From Bradyrhizobium sp. WSM471 (GTDB lineage Bacteria; Pseudomonadota; Alphaproteobacteria; Rhizobiales; Xanthobacteraceae), in assembly GCF_000244915.1 (NCBI RefSeq), contig NZ_CM001442.1, positions 4,836,001 through 4,900,000 of the forward strand: DNA of 64,000 nucleotides. The letters run 5' to 3'. This document shows positions 8,766-19,971 of this stretch, one piece after another. A program made the position numbers and the translations under genes. The notes under the pieces are model-generated. The model searched no databases. It saw only the letters and a program-made list of their open reading frames with translations, and had not been told where the DNA came from. Positions within the stretch are counted from its first letter, which is position 1. Every line of letters begins with the position of its first letter.

Positions 8766-9970
8766 ACCGACGCCTCGATCATTTCATTGTCGCCGGGATC
8801 GCCCGGCGCGCTCGACGAGGCCTGCACGATCTCGGCAAAATCTCGCTGGTTGAGCGCGATCACGGCCGCGGGCAATTTCGCCTCCGGAACCTGGGCCTGC
8901 AACATGTCCCCGAGCTCCATGCCGAGATGCTGAAGGAACGCGGCGGCCATCGGATCGGTCGCCAGCGGCCTGCCCTCACTTGCCCCGTGCTTCATGTCCG
9001 GCACGAGGCTGCTGTTCTCGCTGCCAGCTGAAGCAGCTTCGGGATCGACACGCAGCACCACGTCATAGCGATAGCGGGTCAGCTCGTAGCTTGATCCGCG
9101 CTTGAGCAGGATTTCCGCACCCGATATCCGCGGGATGGATCCGGAAATGCCGTGAAAATAGCGGGGGTCGATCACCAACTCGCGCTCCTGGGCGATCGAC
9201 AAGAAGATCTTTCGCGCGAGCCCGGCATCCGTGGCTCCCGAAACTTTCGCGGATTGAACTTCGCGATGGAAGACCGGCAGGAGCTCGAGGTTACGAACGT
9301 CGCCGACGAAGATGTGCCCCCCAGGAGCTACCAGGCATGCGGCATGCTCCAAGACTGTGTGCAGGTATTCGATGCCGGGAAAGTATTGCACGACCGAATT
9401 GAGCACCACTGCATCGAACGAATTCAGCGGCAAGCCGCTCAAATCGGCGGCTTCCCGCTCTAGAAATTCGACATGCCGAAGCTCGGGCTCCGACTGCGCG
9501 AACGCACGCAGCCGCTGAACGGCTACCGGCGAGAGGTCGGTCCCGCAATATACCTCGCAGCCAGGCGCGAGCTTTTCGACAAGCAAGCCGACGCCGCATC
9601 CGATCTCCAATACCCGCCTTGCACCAAGAGCACGAATTTGCAGGACCGTATGATCCAGCCAATCGACCATGTCGGGTTCGGGAATGGGCCTGTTGGTGAA
9701 GTTGCTGGTCCAACCGACGAATGACGGCACAACACCGTCGGCGTCACGGCGATACGCTTGATCGAAAGCCCGACGCCATTGCGCAACTCTGCGATCCGTC
9801 TCGGCCTGGAGACGCTTCGCCTTGCCGGCGCTCAGACGATCGGGGGCAATTGCGACGAAAGCGACCTCGGACTGACCACCGTGGCCAGGCTCGGCGCTGA
9901 AGAAAGCATCCGCCACGCCCGGATGCGCCATCAATGCCCGCTCAATCTCGTTCACAGGCCGTGCAGGCAA
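8762..9970 (-). CDS. NRPS-derived S-adenosylmethionine methyltransferase flanked by adenylation-subdomain remnants
   Basis: 402 residues from a TTG start at 9968-9970, with GGGAGG (9977-9982) six bases upstream; a TTG at 9997 is less well placed. The centre is a class I methyltransferase of the type inserted in NRPS adenylation domains: VLEIGCGVG (120-128), NSVVQYFP (191-198), PGGHIFVGDVRN (216-227) and ELTRYRYDVVL (296-306). The N-terminus (NEIERALMAHPGVADAFF...EVAFVAIAP) reads like the adenylation segment just after motif A8, and residues 358-373 (QAQVPEAKLPAAVIAL) resemble motif A9. The catalytic adenylation core is absent. It is the first gene of the dlt-like operon and probably methylates the activated substrate. 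Confidence 0.85.
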   Translation of the reverse strand: MPARPVNEIERALMAHPGVADAFFSAEPGHGGQSEVAFVAIAPDRLSAGKAKRLQAETDRRVAQWRRAFDQAYRRDADGVVPSFVGWTSNFTNRPIPEPDMVDWLDHTVLQIRALGARRVLEIGCGVGLLVEKLAPGCEVYCGTDLSPVAVQRLRAFAQSEPELRHVEFLEREAADLSGLPLNSFDAVVLNSVVQYFPGIEYLHTVLEHAACLVAPGGHIFVGDVRNLELLPVFHREVQSAKVSGATDAGLARKIFLSIAQERELVIDPRYFHGISGSIPRISGAEILLKRGSSYELTRYRYDVVLRVDPEAASAGSENSSLVPDMKHGASEGRPLATDPMAAAFLQHLGMELGDMLQAQVPEAKLPAAVIALNQRDFAEIVQASSSAPGDPGDNEMIEASV

Positions 9971-10328
9971 CGGAAACCTCCCTCGTGCGGGCGGCAAGCA
10001 GCGAACCCCTGAACATATCGAGAGCGCGCCTCGCGCGGAACATCCCGACGCGTGCTGCGGAACTCGCTAAAACGCCGCCGACAATCTCGCGTATTTCTAG
10101 AGCTCGGCCGGTTAAGCAACCCTAAATGCGCGCACGCCTAGGATGCACATTTCCGCGCCGCTTACGCCCTCGGCATCGATGGATCGCTCTGATGATCGGA
10201 TTGTTGCAGTTTCACGTCCCGCCGGGCGGGTTTCATGTTCAGATGATGCGCCGCCCCCCTGGCACCACGCACGCAAAGAAAGACCCCGCAGGCCTGCGCC
10301 GCGGGGTCTTCGTTCAGCAACGTCTACC
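9971..10328. other. Intergenic region upstream of the methyltransferase operon and downstream of hppA
   Basis: No convincing gene. It holds the hppA terminator at 10280-10310 and, nearer 9971-10140, the presumed promoter and ribosome-binding site of the minus-strand operon. Short open frames on both strands have no recognisable domain. Confidence 0.6.
10280..10310 (-). terminator. Rho-independent terminator of hppA
   Basis: A perfect 10-bp inverted repeat (AAGACCCCGC at 10280-10289, GCGGGGTCTT at 10301-10310) with an 11-base loop. On the minus strand the stem is followed by TCTTTG. It lies 19 bases past the hppA stop codon. Confidence 0.85.
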
Positions 10329-12449
<2,121 letters not shown>

Positions 12450-12531
12450 GTGATTTTTTGCCTCAGATCCTTGATGAACGTACCCCCGGCGCCTTTTGTT
12501 TTTCCGTCGTGCGGTGCGGCGCCTTGATTTG

Positions 12532-12564
12532 AAAAGGGCCGCCCCTTGCCCGAAGGCGCGGCCC
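12532..12564 (-). terminator. Candidate rho-independent terminator downstream of thiL
   Basis: Stem GGGCCGC (12536-12542) and GCGGCCC (12558-12564) with a 15-base loop. Read on the minus strand the stem is followed by TTTT (bases 12535-12532). It lies about 120 bases past the thiL stop. Confidence 0.6.
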
Positions 12565-12684
12565 TAGTCGGTCACGACCTTGCCAAAATCAAATTGAGGG
12601 TGCAACGCCAGATAAGGCCGAAAAGCCGATCTCGGCAGGTATTTAGCCGGTCTTGGGAGCCCGGACGCGGGTTTGGAGCAATTC

Positions 12685-13683
12685 CTAGAAGTGGCTGTAG
12701 GACAGCCGCTTCAAGACCAGCTCCTGGCCCTGCCCGTCCAGGAAGCGCGGCCGCTCATGGCCCGCGACGATCGTGCCGATGGCCGTGACGGCAAGGCCTG
12801 CCGCCCGCCCCAAGGCAATCAGGGTGTCGCTTTGCGCCGGCGGAACGGTGCACAGCACCTCGTAATCGTCACCCCCGGCAAGCAGCGTCTCGACGGAAAC
12901 GACCTTGCCCGCGATCAGGCCGGCCGCAGCGGTCGAGAGCGGCACGCTCGTCACCTCGATCGTGGCCGAGACGCCTGACGCCGCACAGAGCTTGGTCAGA
13001 TCTCCGGCAAGCCCGTCGGAGACATCCATCGCAGCCGTCGCATGGTCGCGCACGGCCTGCGCGAGAGCGTTGCGCGGCTGCGGCACGCGATAGCGCGAGA
13101 TCAGCGTCTCGCGCGCGTGCGGATCGGAGGCCAGCGCATTCGCGACCGCACCGCCCTTGAGCACGTCGAGGCCAAGCGCGGCGTCGCCGATCGTTCCCGT
13201 CACCAGGATACGGTCGCCCGGCTTCGCGCCGGTGCGGCCGACCATCCGCCCCTGCGGCACGCGGCCAAAGGCGGTAATCGAGATCATCTGCGGCCCCGGC
13301 GTCGACACCGTGTCGCCGCCGAGCAGCGGACAGGCGAAGGTTTTCGCATCCTCGCCGAGCGCGTCCGCGAACGGCCTGAGCCAGGCGTCTTCCTTGCTAC
13401 GCAGCGCCAGTGTCAGCACGAAGCCGGCCGGCGCGGCCCCCTTGGCGGCGAGATCGGACAGGTTCACCCGCAGCGCCTTGCGCGCGATGGTATCGGGCGG
13501 ATCGGCGGCAAGATAATGCACGCCCTCGACCACCGCGTCGGTGGTGACGACGATGTCGCTGCCGAGCGCCTGCAGGATGGCGGCATCGTCCACCAGCCCC
13601 AGCGCGCCGGGATCAGTCGCCAGCGGCTTGAAATAGCGCGCGATGAGGGAGTCTTCGGCGGAGGGGTTGTGCGGGCTGGTCAT
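12685..13683 (-). CDS. thiL: Thiamine-monophosphate kinase
   Basis: 332-residue enzyme of the PurM/ThiL fold that phosphorylates thiamine monophosphate to thiamine diphosphate. It has the N-terminal ED-SLIARYF motif, LGLVDDAAIL (phosphate/Mg aspartates), TTDAVVEGVHY, the GGDTVSTPG loop and the C-terminal LLAGGDDYEVLCT motif. The start is the ATG at 13681-13683, not the five-codon-longer alternative. No other thi genes or THI-box are visible. It precedes hppA on the strand with a terminator between them. Confidence 0.95.
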   Translation of the reverse strand: MTSPHNPSAEDSLIARYFKPLATDPGALGLVDDAAILQALGSDIVVTTDAVVEGVHYLAADPPDTIARKALRVNLSDLAAKGAAPAGFVLTLALRSKEDAWLRPFADALGEDAKTFACPLLGGDTVSTPGPQMISITAFGRVPQGRMVGRTGAKPGDRILVTGTIGDAALGLDVLKGGAVANALASDPHARETLISRYRVPQPRNALAQAVRDHATAAMDVSDGLAGDLTKLCAASGVSATIEVTSVPLSTAAAGLIAGKVVSVETLLAGGDDYEVLCTVPPAQSDTLIALGRAAGLAVTAIGTIVAGHERPRFLDGQGQELVLKRLSYSHF

Positions 13684-13703
13684 TAGCGTCAGCCACACAC
13701 ATC

Positions 13704-13810
13704 GCTGTCATCGCCCGGCTTGACCGGGCGATCCAGTATTCCAGAGACGATCGTGTGACATCGATAGGCCGCGGCGTACTGGATCACCCGCCTTCGCGGG
13801 TGATGACAGC
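13704..13810. repeat. Dispersed palindromic repeat, family A copy 1
   Basis: 107 bp bounded by GCTGTCATC and GATGACAGC. The two halves each form a hairpin (CGCCCGGCTTGACCGGGCG and CACCCGCCTTCGCGGGTG) joined by mirrored ATCCAGTA / TACTGGAT. Related copies occur at 23988-24093 and 37447-37554, always in intergenic DNA. Confidence 0.8.
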
Positions 13811-13857
13811 AGAATATGGGGCAGCCGCATCGCATCAAATCACCGCCCTCGCGCCGT

Positions 13858-14355
13858 CTACCCCCGCCCGAACTCGTCACCGCGAAACTGGCGGCCAATC
13901 TGGTCGAGCACCGCGTTGACCATGCCGGTCTCCTCGCGGTCGACGAAGGCATTGGCGACGTCGACATATTCGGATACGACGACGCGGCCCGGCACGTCCT
14001 TGCGGTGTTCCAATTCGTACGCCCCTGCCCGCAGCACCGCGCGCAGGATCGCTTCGATGCGCTTCAACGGCCAGCCCTTCGACAGCGCCTCGTCGATCAG
14101 CGGATCGAGCTTCTTCTGGTCGCGCACGACGCCGGAGACGACGTCGCGGAAGAACGCCGCTTCCGCCGGGAGATATGTGTCGCCCTCGACCTCGTTGCCG
14201 AGCCAGTGGCTTTCGAACTCTGCAAAAATGTCGTTGATGCCGGCGCCGCCGATATCCATCTGATACAGCGCCTGCACGGCCGCGAGCCGCGCCGCACCGC
14301 GCCGGTTCGCTTTCTTCTCCGTGCCAGCCGGCGGCTTCTTGTTGTTATCGGCCAT
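13858..14355 (-). CDS. nusB: Transcription antitermination factor NusB
   Basis: 165-residue all-helical RNA-binding protein that with NusE/S10 promotes antitermination in rRNA operons. It shows the NRRGAARLAAVQALYQMDI start helix and the C-terminal EYVDVANAF...GMVNAVLDQIGR signature. The start is the ATG at 14353-14355, two bases past the ribH stop; a TTG two codons upstream also exists. nusB follows ribH, as in most alphaproteobacteria, and the family A repeat lies just downstream. Confidence 0.95.
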   Translation of the reverse strand: MADNNKKPPAGTEKKANRRGAARLAAVQALYQMDIGGAGINDIFAEFESHWLGNEVEGDTYLPAEAAFFRDVVSGVVRDQKKLDPLIDEALSKGWPLKRIEAILRAVLRAGAYELEHRKDVPGRVVVSEYVDVANAFVDREETGMVNAVLDQIGRQFRGDEFGRG

Positions 14356-14357
14356 GA

Positions 14358-14849
14358 TCAAGCCCGCGCCAGCCGGCGCTTTATGCGCAGCATCGCAATC
14401 GCGGCCCGCGCGGCATCGCCGCCCTTGTTCAGCTCGCTGGCGCGCGCCCGCGCCCAGGCCTGCGCCTCGGTGTTGACAGTGAGAATGCCGTTGCCGAGCG
14501 GCAGCTTGCGCGCCACCGCCAGGTCCATCAGCGCGCGCGAGGATTCCTGCGAGACGATCTCGAAATGGATGGTGTCGCCACGGATCACGCAGCCGAGCGC
14601 AATCGCGGCGTCATAGGGCTTGCCATTGGCGGCCGCGGCATCAACCGCGATGGCGATCGCCGCAGGAATCTCCAGTGCGCCGGGAACCGTGATGACATCG
14701 TGGGTCAGACCGGCCGCCTTCAGCTCTGCCACCGCGCCTTCGAGCATCGCGTCCTGGAGATCGTCATAGAACCGCGCCTCGACAATCAGCGCGCGTGCGC
14801 CGGAGATGTCGGTCTGGTCCTTCAGGGGTGCGCGCCGCGCGTCTGCCAT
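14358..14849 (-). CDS. ribH: 6,7-dimethyl-8-ribityllumazine synthase
   Basis: 163-residue lumazine synthase, which condenses 5-amino-6-ribitylaminouracil with 3,4-dihydroxy-2-butanone 4-phosphate. The substrate loops are present: [35 protein letters not shown] with the catalytic His, and [17 protein letters not shown] start at 14847-14849, with a TTG two codons earlier. Located between ribE and nusB on the minus strand; no FMN riboswitch was recognised upstream of this cluster. Confidence 0.96.
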   Translation of the reverse strand: MADARRAPLKDQTDISGARALIVEARFYDDLQDAMLEGAVAELKAAGLTHDVITVPGALEIPAAIAIAVDAAAANGKPYDAAIALGCVIRGDTIHFEIVSQESSRALMDLAVARKLPLGNGILTVNTEAQAWARARASELNKGGDAARAAIAMLRIKRRLARA

Positions 14850-14921
14850 CGTCAAATCCGTTCCACAGGGGTTGGCGCTATGTAGTCGCCACCAGCGGGT
14901 AAGCCAAGTTTAAAGACGCCG

Positions 14922-15545
14922 TCACTTCATTTCCGTCAGCCGCGCCGCATAGCGGGCCATCAGATCGACCTCGATATTGACGTCATCCCCCGCCTTCCAG
15001 CCGCCGATCGTCGTGACCGTGAGGGTGTGCGGGATGATCAGCACCGAAAAGGTCACGTCCTTCACCGTATTAACCGTCAGCGACACGCCATCGAGCGTGA
15101 TCGAGCCCTTGGTCGCGATGAACCGCGCCAGCTCCCGCGTCGTGGAGAGCTCGAACCGCGCCATGTCGGGCAGATCCTCGCGGCTGACGAGGGTCGCGAT
15201 GCCATCGGCATGGCCGGCGACGATATGCCCGCCAAGCTCGTCGCCGATCTTGAGCGCACGCTCGAGATTGAGCCTGGTGCCGACCCTCCAGTGCTTGGCC
15301 GTCGTCAGCGCCAGCGTCTCGGCCGCGGCATCGACGTCGAACCAGGTCCTTTGAGCAGAGTCCTTGCCGCCTTCGACACCGGAAGCAACCACCGTCAGGC
15401 AGACGCCATTGCAGGCGATCGAGGCGCCGTCGGCAATGCTGGTCTGGTCGTAGCGGCAGGCGATGCGCAGCCGATGCAACTGGCCCTGCGCCCTCGGTGT
15501 GAAGCCGACGATCTCGCCGATATCGGTGACAATGCCGGTGAACAT
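14922..15545 (-). CDS. ribE: Riboflavin synthase alpha chain
   Basis: 207-residue enzyme that dismutates two lumazine molecules to riboflavin. It has two lumazine-binding half domains: [12 protein letters not shown] at the start with an IACNGVCLTV strand near residue 44, and a second half with HIVAGHADGIA and KGSITLDGVSLTVN. The ATG at 15543-15545 overlaps the ribD stop as TAATG, indicating coupled translation. Full length for the family. Confidence 0.96.
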   Translation of the reverse strand: MFTGIVTDIGEIVGFTPRAQGQLHRLRIACRYDQTSIADGASIACNGVCLTVVASGVEGGKDSAQRTWFDVDAAAETLALTTAKHWRVGTRLNLERALKIGDELGGHIVAGHADGIATLVSREDLPDMARFELSTTRELARFIATKGSITLDGVSLTVNTVKDVTFSVLIIPHTLTVTTIGGWKAGDDVNIEVDLMARYAARLTEMK

Positions 15546-16693
15546 TACGCGCGCTCGTAGATGGTGAGAGTATCCTGATCGAAGGTCTCGCTAGCATGAA
15601 CCTTGTAGGCCTGCGACTGCGTGATTTTCGACAGCGGCAATGCAGCGAGCGCATCCACCCCGTCGGCGCCCACCGCCTCCGCGCCGCGGAACAGCCAGAT
15701 CTCGTCAACGAGGTCGGCGGCGATGAAGGACGCCGCGACGCGGCTGCCGCCCTCGACCATCAGCCGCGTGATGCCCTTCCCGGCCAAGGCATGCAGCACG
15801 GCCGCAAGATCGAGACCCGAGGCGTTGCCGGGCGGCACCCGGATCACCTGCGCGCCGGCGGCACCGAGCCGCGTGGCGGCCGCGGCCTCCGCGAGTTCAG
15901 AACCCACCACCCACAGCGGAATCTCGCGCGCGGAGCCAACGAGCTTGCTCGCGCCGGGAATGCGCAGGCTCTGATCGAGCACCACGCGCACCGGTGAGCG
16001 CGCCGCCATGCCCGGCAGGCGGCAGTCGAGCTGCGGATCGTCCGCCAGCACCGTGCCGATGCCGACCAGGATGGCGTCGCTCGAGGCGCGCAGAAGATGC
16101 ACCCGGTCGCGCGCCGCCTCGCCGGTGATCGCGACCGGCTTGCCGCCGGCTGCGCCGATCTTGCCGTCGGGCGAGACCGCGAGCTTCAGGATCACATGCG
16201 GGCGGTGATCCCTGATGCGACGGAAATGCCCGGCATGATCAAAGGCGGCTTCGCGCGCGCACAGACCCACATCCACCGTGATTCCGGCGGCGCGCAGGCG
16301 CGCATGGCCCTGACCCGCGACTTCCGGATTGGGATCCTCGATCGCGGCCACCACCCGCGTGATGCCGGCGGCGATCACGGCGTCGGCGCACGGCGGCGAC
16401 TTGCCGACATGCGAGCACGGCTCCAGCGTGACGTAGAGCGTGGCGCCGCGCGCGGCCTCGCCCGCACGCCGTAGCGCTTCAGGCTCGCCATGCGGCCGTC
16501 CGCCTGGTTGGGTCCAGCCGCGGCCGACGATCACGCCGTCCTTGACGATGACGGCGCCGACGGCGGGATTGGGCCAGGTACGTCCCTGCCCGCGCCTGCC
16601 GAGCGCCAGCGCAAGCTCCATGAAGCGCCGGTCGGCATCCCTGGACTCGCGCGCCTTTTGCGCGAATTGATCTTCCAGGATGCGGAAGATCAT
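15545..16693 (-). CDS. ribD: Bifunctional riboflavin deaminase/reductase RibD
   Basis: 382 residues. The N-terminal deaminase domain has the zinc site His68-x-Glu70 (PHGEPEAL), Cys93 and Cys102 ([15 protein letters not shown]). The C-terminal reductase domain (from about residue 165) has [14 protein letters not shown] and the [12 protein letters not shown] motif. It carries out the second and third steps of riboflavin synthesis. The start ATG (16691-16693) overlaps the nrdR stop by ATGA, so nrdR, ribD and ribE form one coupled unit. Confidence 0.96.
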   Translation of the reverse strand: MIFRILEDQFAQKARESRDADRRFMELALALGRRGQGRTWPNPAVGAVIVKDGVIVGRGWTQPGGRPHGEPEALRRAGEAARGATLYVTLEPCSHVGKSPPCADAVIAAGITRVVAAIEDPNPEVAGQGHARLRAAGITVDVGLCAREAAFDHAGHFRRIRDHRPHVILKLAVSPDGKIGAAGGKPVAITGEAARDRVHLLRASSDAILVGIGTVLADDPQLDCRLPGMAARSPVRVVLDQSLRIPGASKLVGSAREIPLWVVGSELAEAAAATRLGAAGAQVIRVPPGNASGLDLAAVLHALAGKGITRLMVEGGSRVAASFIAADLVDEIWLFRGAEAVGADGVDALAALPLSKITQSQAYKVHASETFDQDTLTIYERA

Positions 16694-17172
16694 TTGCGGA
16701 TCGCGGCGAGCCGCGCTTCCTCCTCACCGGAGAGCTCGCCAAGCACGTCGGCGAAATCCTTGGCCTCGCGGAAATTGCGGTAGACCGAGGCGAAGCGGAC
16801 ATAGGCGACGTCGTCGAGCGTGCGCAGATGCTCCATCACGGTCTCGCCGATCACCTCCGAGGAGATTTCGGCCTCGCCCCCGGTCTCGAGCTCGCGCACG
16901 ATGGTGGAGACCATCTTCTCCACCCTTTCAGGCTCGACCTGCCGCTTGCGCAAGCTGATCGACACCGAGCGCATCAGCTTGTCGCGGTCGAACGGCACGC
17001 GGCGGCCGTTGCGCTTGATCACGGTGAGCTCGCGCAGCTGCACCCGCTCGAAGGTGGTGAAGCGGAAATTGCAGGCGACGCACACGCGCCGCCTGCGGAT
17101 CACGGAAGAGTCTTCGGTCGGACGCGAGTCCTTCACCTGCGTATCGAGACTGTTGCAGTTCGGGCAGCGCAT
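16690..17172 (-). CDS. nrdR: Transcriptional repressor NrdR
   Basis: 160-residue regulator of ribonucleotide reductase genes. The zinc ribbon has Cys3, Cys6, Cys31 and Cys34 and is followed by an ATP-cone domain ([16 protein letters not shown]). In homologues the ATP-cone senses ATP/dATP and the zinc ribbon binds NrdR boxes upstream of nrd operons. No nrd gene lies in this window. The order glyA-nrdR-ribD is the standard alphaproteobacterial arrangement. Confidence 0.96.
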   Translation of the reverse strand: MRCPNCNSLDTQVKDSRPTEDSSVIRRRRVCVACNFRFTTFERVQLRELTVIKRNGRRVPFDRDKLMRSVSISLRKRQVEPERVEKMVSTIVRELETGGEAEISSEVIGETVMEHLRTLDDVAYVRFASVYRNFREAKDFADVLGELSGEEEARLAAIRK

Positions 17173-17201
17173 CCGTTGACCTTGACCGGTTGTCTTGAGC
17201 C

Positions 17202-18500
17202 TTACTGATAGATCGGGAAACGGTCGGTGAGCGCCTTGACCCGTTCCTTGATCGCGGCTTCGACCAGCGGCGCCTTGCCGTCGGAAGATTGTGCGATCGC
17301 GTTGAGGACTTCGGCGATCATGCCGCCGACCTGCTGGAATTCGGCAACGCCGAACCCGCGGGTGGTCGCCGCCGGCGTGCCCAGACGAATACCGGAGGTG
17401 ACAAACGGTGACTCGGGGTCGAACGGAATGCCGTTCTTGTTGCAGGTGATGGCGGCGCGAACCAGCGCCTTCTCCGAGGCGTTGCCCTTCAGGCCCTTCG
17501 GCCGGAGGTCAACCAGCATCAGATGATTATCGGTGCCGCCGGAGACAATGTCGAAGCCGTGGCCCTTCATCGCCTCGGCCAGCGCCTTGGCGTTCTCGAC
17601 GACGTTCTTGGCATAGACCTTGAAGTCCGGCCGCAGCGCCTCGGCAAAGGCGACCGCCTTCGCCGCGATCACATGCATCAAGGGTCCGCCCTGCAATCCC
17701 GGGAAGATCGCCGAGTTGAATTTCTTGGTCAGCGCCTCGTCATTCCATAGCATCAGGCCGCCGCGGGGTCCGCGCAGCGACTTGTGCGTCGTCGTGGTGG
17801 TGATGTGCGCATACGGCACGGGCGAGGCATGCACGCCGCCGGCGACGAGACCGGCGAAGTGCGCCATGTCGACCAGCAGGTACGCGCCGACGCTGTCCGC
17901 GATCTCGCGGAAGCGCTTGAAGTCCCAGGCGCGCGAATAGGCCGAGCCGCCGGCCACGATCAGCTTCGGCTTGACCTCCGCGGCCTGCTTGGCGACGGCG
18001 TCCATGTCGATGATCTGGTCCTCGCGGCGCACGGTGTAGTGCGCGGCCTTGAACCACTTGCCGCTCATGTTGACGGGGGAGCCGTGGGTGAGATGGCCGC
18101 CGGCCGCAAGATCGAGGCCCATGAAGGTGTCGCCGGGCTGAAGCAGCGCCAGAAACACTGCCTGGTTCATCTGGCTGCCGGAGTTCGGCTGCACATTGGC
18201 GAAGTTGGCGCCGAACAGCTTCTTGGCGCGATCGATCGCGAGGTTCTCGGCGACGTCGACCCACTCACAACCGCCGTAGTAGCGCGCGCCCGGATAGCCT
18301 TCCGCATATTTGTTGGTCATCACCGAACCCTGCGCTTCCAGCACGGCACGGCTGACGATGTTCTCGGAGGCGATCAGCTCGACCTCGTGACGCTGGCGGC
18401 CGAGCTCGCCCTTGATGGCGGCTGCGATTTCCGGGTCAGCCTGCTCGAGCGAGGCGGTGAAAAACGAATCGGGCGCGGAGGCGGTTTTGGCGAAGGTCAT
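17202..18500 (-). CDS. glyA: Serine hydroxymethyltransferase
   Basis: 432-residue PLP enzyme converting serine and tetrahydrofolate to glycine and methylene-THF. The PLP lysine is Lys240 in [15 protein letters not shown], and the substrate motif SENIVS is at residues 45-50. Full length, with a normal N-terminus. It is 29 bases upstream of nrdR on the same strand. The 254 bases upstream (18501-18754) have no gene and probably contain its promoter. Confidence 0.97.
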   Translation of the reverse strand: MTFAKTASAPDSFFTASLEQADPEIAAAIKGELGRQRHEVELIASENIVSRAVLEAQGSVMTNKYAEGYPGARYYGGCEWVDVAENLAIDRAKKLFGANFANVQPNSGSQMNQAVFLALLQPGDTFMGLDLAAGGHLTHGSPVNMSGKWFKAAHYTVRREDQIIDMDAVAKQAAEVKPKLIVAGGSAYSRAWDFKRFREIADSVGAYLLVDMAHFAGLVAGGVHASPVPYAHITTTTTHKSLRGPRGGLMLWNDEALTKKFNSAIFPGLQGGPLMHVIAAKAVAFAEALRPDFKVYAKNVVENAKALAEAMKGHGFDIVSGGTDNHLMLVDLRPKGLKGNASEKALVRAAITCNKNGIPFDPESPFVTSGIRLGTPAATTRGFGVAEFQQVGGMIAEVLNAIAQSSDGKAPLVEAAIKERVKALTDRFPIYQ

Positions 18501-18754
18501 CTTGCGAATATCTCCACCGCCGCAGCCGTTTGGTGGGCTACGGGCGGGTCTGGTGTGGCGATCGGAAGCGGCGAGCGCGATCTACCACATCGCCCGCAAC
18601 AGGCCAAGGGTTTGCGGGTCGGACCTGTGATTTATGCAAGATATGGTGGGATTGGAAAATTGGACGACCGGCCGGCATCCAGTCGTCCATGCCCGGGAGG
18701 GTCCGCTTTGCGCTCGAAACGCCGCGGTGCGACCGGCTGACGTCCGGCCGGCCT

Positions 18755-18976
18755 CTAAAGCCCGGTATACCCCGCCTTCACGGGATCCACACTGCCGTCG
18801 AGCTGCCGCAGATAGGTGAGGCCGCAAACCGTCAACCTGTGGGTGTCCTTCTCGCCGGCTTCCATCAAGGTGTTGAGGTAGTTCGTCACCTTTTCCCGCG
18901 CCTCCGCGCTCGCCGCAGACGTGCGGTTGGCGAGCAAATCGTAGGTATGCATGATCCGGTCGATGGCAGCTTCCAT
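18755..18976 (-). CDS. Conserved small protein of unknown function (73 aa)
   Basis: I do not recognise this protein. From the ATG at 18974-18976 (GAGGG upstream) it is predicted mostly helical, with MEAAIDRIMHTYDLLANRT and a second helix ending YLRQLDGS, and no signal peptide or membrane segment. It lies 37 bases downstream of another small unknown gene on the same strand and the two probably form an operon upstream of glyA. A longer TTG-started frame reaches 19021. Confidence 0.6.
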   Translation of the reverse strand: MEAAIDRIMHTYDLLANRTSAASAEAREKVTNYLNTLMEAGEKDTHRLTVCGLTYLRQLDGSVDPVKAGYTGL

Positions 18977-19013
18977 GGCACCCTCTGGTTCTTGCCGCGT
19001 TTGGGAGTTGAGA

Positions 19014-19250
19014 TCAGGCAACCGCTTTGGCCTCGGACTGCGCCTCGAACCTGACGATGGCCTTGTTGGCCAGCCTGATCTTGTTGAGTTCGCCGCGCTG
19101 GAGCAGCTTGATGACGATTTCGAGCAGGCGTTCGTCGGTGACGAGGGTGTCCCGGATCGCGCCGGAGCGGCGAAGATAGTTCGCGGCGATGGCGTAGGCC
19201 TCGCTCACGAGTTCCACGTTCATCACCCCCACGCCACGCTCGACCAGCAT
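19014..19250 (-). CDS. Conserved small protein of unknown function (78 aa)
   Basis: Not recognised. The start ATG at 19248-19250 has GGAGGG six bases upstream. The sequence is helical and basic at the C-terminus (RLLEIVIKLLQRGELNKIRLANKAIVRFE is read in two stretches around residues 40-69), with no Cys and no leader. It is transcribed toward the 73-residue unknown gene and lies downstream of ldtR. A later ATG (19221-19223) could be used instead. Confidence 0.6.
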   Translation of the reverse strand: MLVERGVGVMNVELVSEAYAIAANYLRRSGAIRDTLVTDERLLEIVIKLLQRGELNKIRLANKAIVRFEAQSEAKAVA

Positions 19251-19452
19251 CGTCCGCCCTCCGATCGAAGAGGATAAGCGCCGAACCGGGAACTCGTTCC
19301 CTGCGGTTGGGGATTTTTTTCGCAACCGCGAAATGGAAAAACGCACCGGTCCGGGCAGAGCCGGGCCGGCGCGCTTGGGGAAGCTCAGGCACGTTCGGGA
19401 GGCTTGCCGGTCTTGTTGTGGGCCGGCTTGGCCTTGTCCCGTCGAAAAGAAC

Positions 19453-19971
19453 TCAGAGACGATACAGGATCTGGTCGGTCCAGAACCGCTCGAGGCGGTG
19501 CAGCGACTTGTTCAGGGTCGAGAACTCCTCGCCCGAGATGCCACCGACCTGCTCGACCGTCTTGACGTGCTTCTGGTAGAGCGAGTCGACGATGCGGCGG
19601 ACTTCCTGGCCCTGCGGCGTCAGGCGGATGCGCACCGAGCGGCGATCGACGCGCGAGCGCTGATGATCGAGGAAGCCCAGTTCGACGAGCTTCTTCAGAT
19701 TGTAGGAGACGTTGGAGCCGAGGTAATAACCGCGCGTGCGCAGTTCGCCCGCGGTCAGCTCCTTGTCGCCGATGTTGTAGAGCAGCAGCGCCTGCACCGA
19801 GTTGATGTCCGCACGGCCGCGGCGATCGAACTCGTCCTTGATGACGTCGAGCAGCCGGCGATGCAGCCGCTCCACCAGAGTCAAAGCTTCCAGATAGAGC
19901 GTCTGCACCGAACCCTGCTGGCCGGAGACGCGCTCTGCGGTATCTGCCGCAGTTGCGACGGCTTTCATCAT
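19453..19971 (-). CDS. ldtR: MarR-family transcriptional regulator LdtR
   Basis: 172-residue winged-helix regulator. The recognition region is TAGELRTRGYYLGSNVSYNLKKL, and the wing reads LDHQRSRVDRRSVRIRLT. It matches the rhizobial/Liberibacter LdtR subfamily, which in homologues controls an L,D-transpeptidase and stress genes. The ATG at 19969-19971 has GGGGAAG upstream; an in-frame ATG at 20007 would add 12 residues. It is divergent from the DUF6163 gene across a repeat-bearing gap, a recurring Hyphomicrobiales arrangement. Confidence 0.88.
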   Translation of the reverse strand: MMKAVATAADTAERVSGQQGSVQTLYLEALTLVERLHRRLLDVIKDEFDRRGRADINSVQALLLYNIGDKELTAGELRTRGYYLGSNVSYNLKKLVELGFLDHQRSRVDRRSVRIRLTPQGQEVRRIVDSLYQKHVKTVEQVGGISGEEFSTLNKSLHRLERFWTDQILYRL

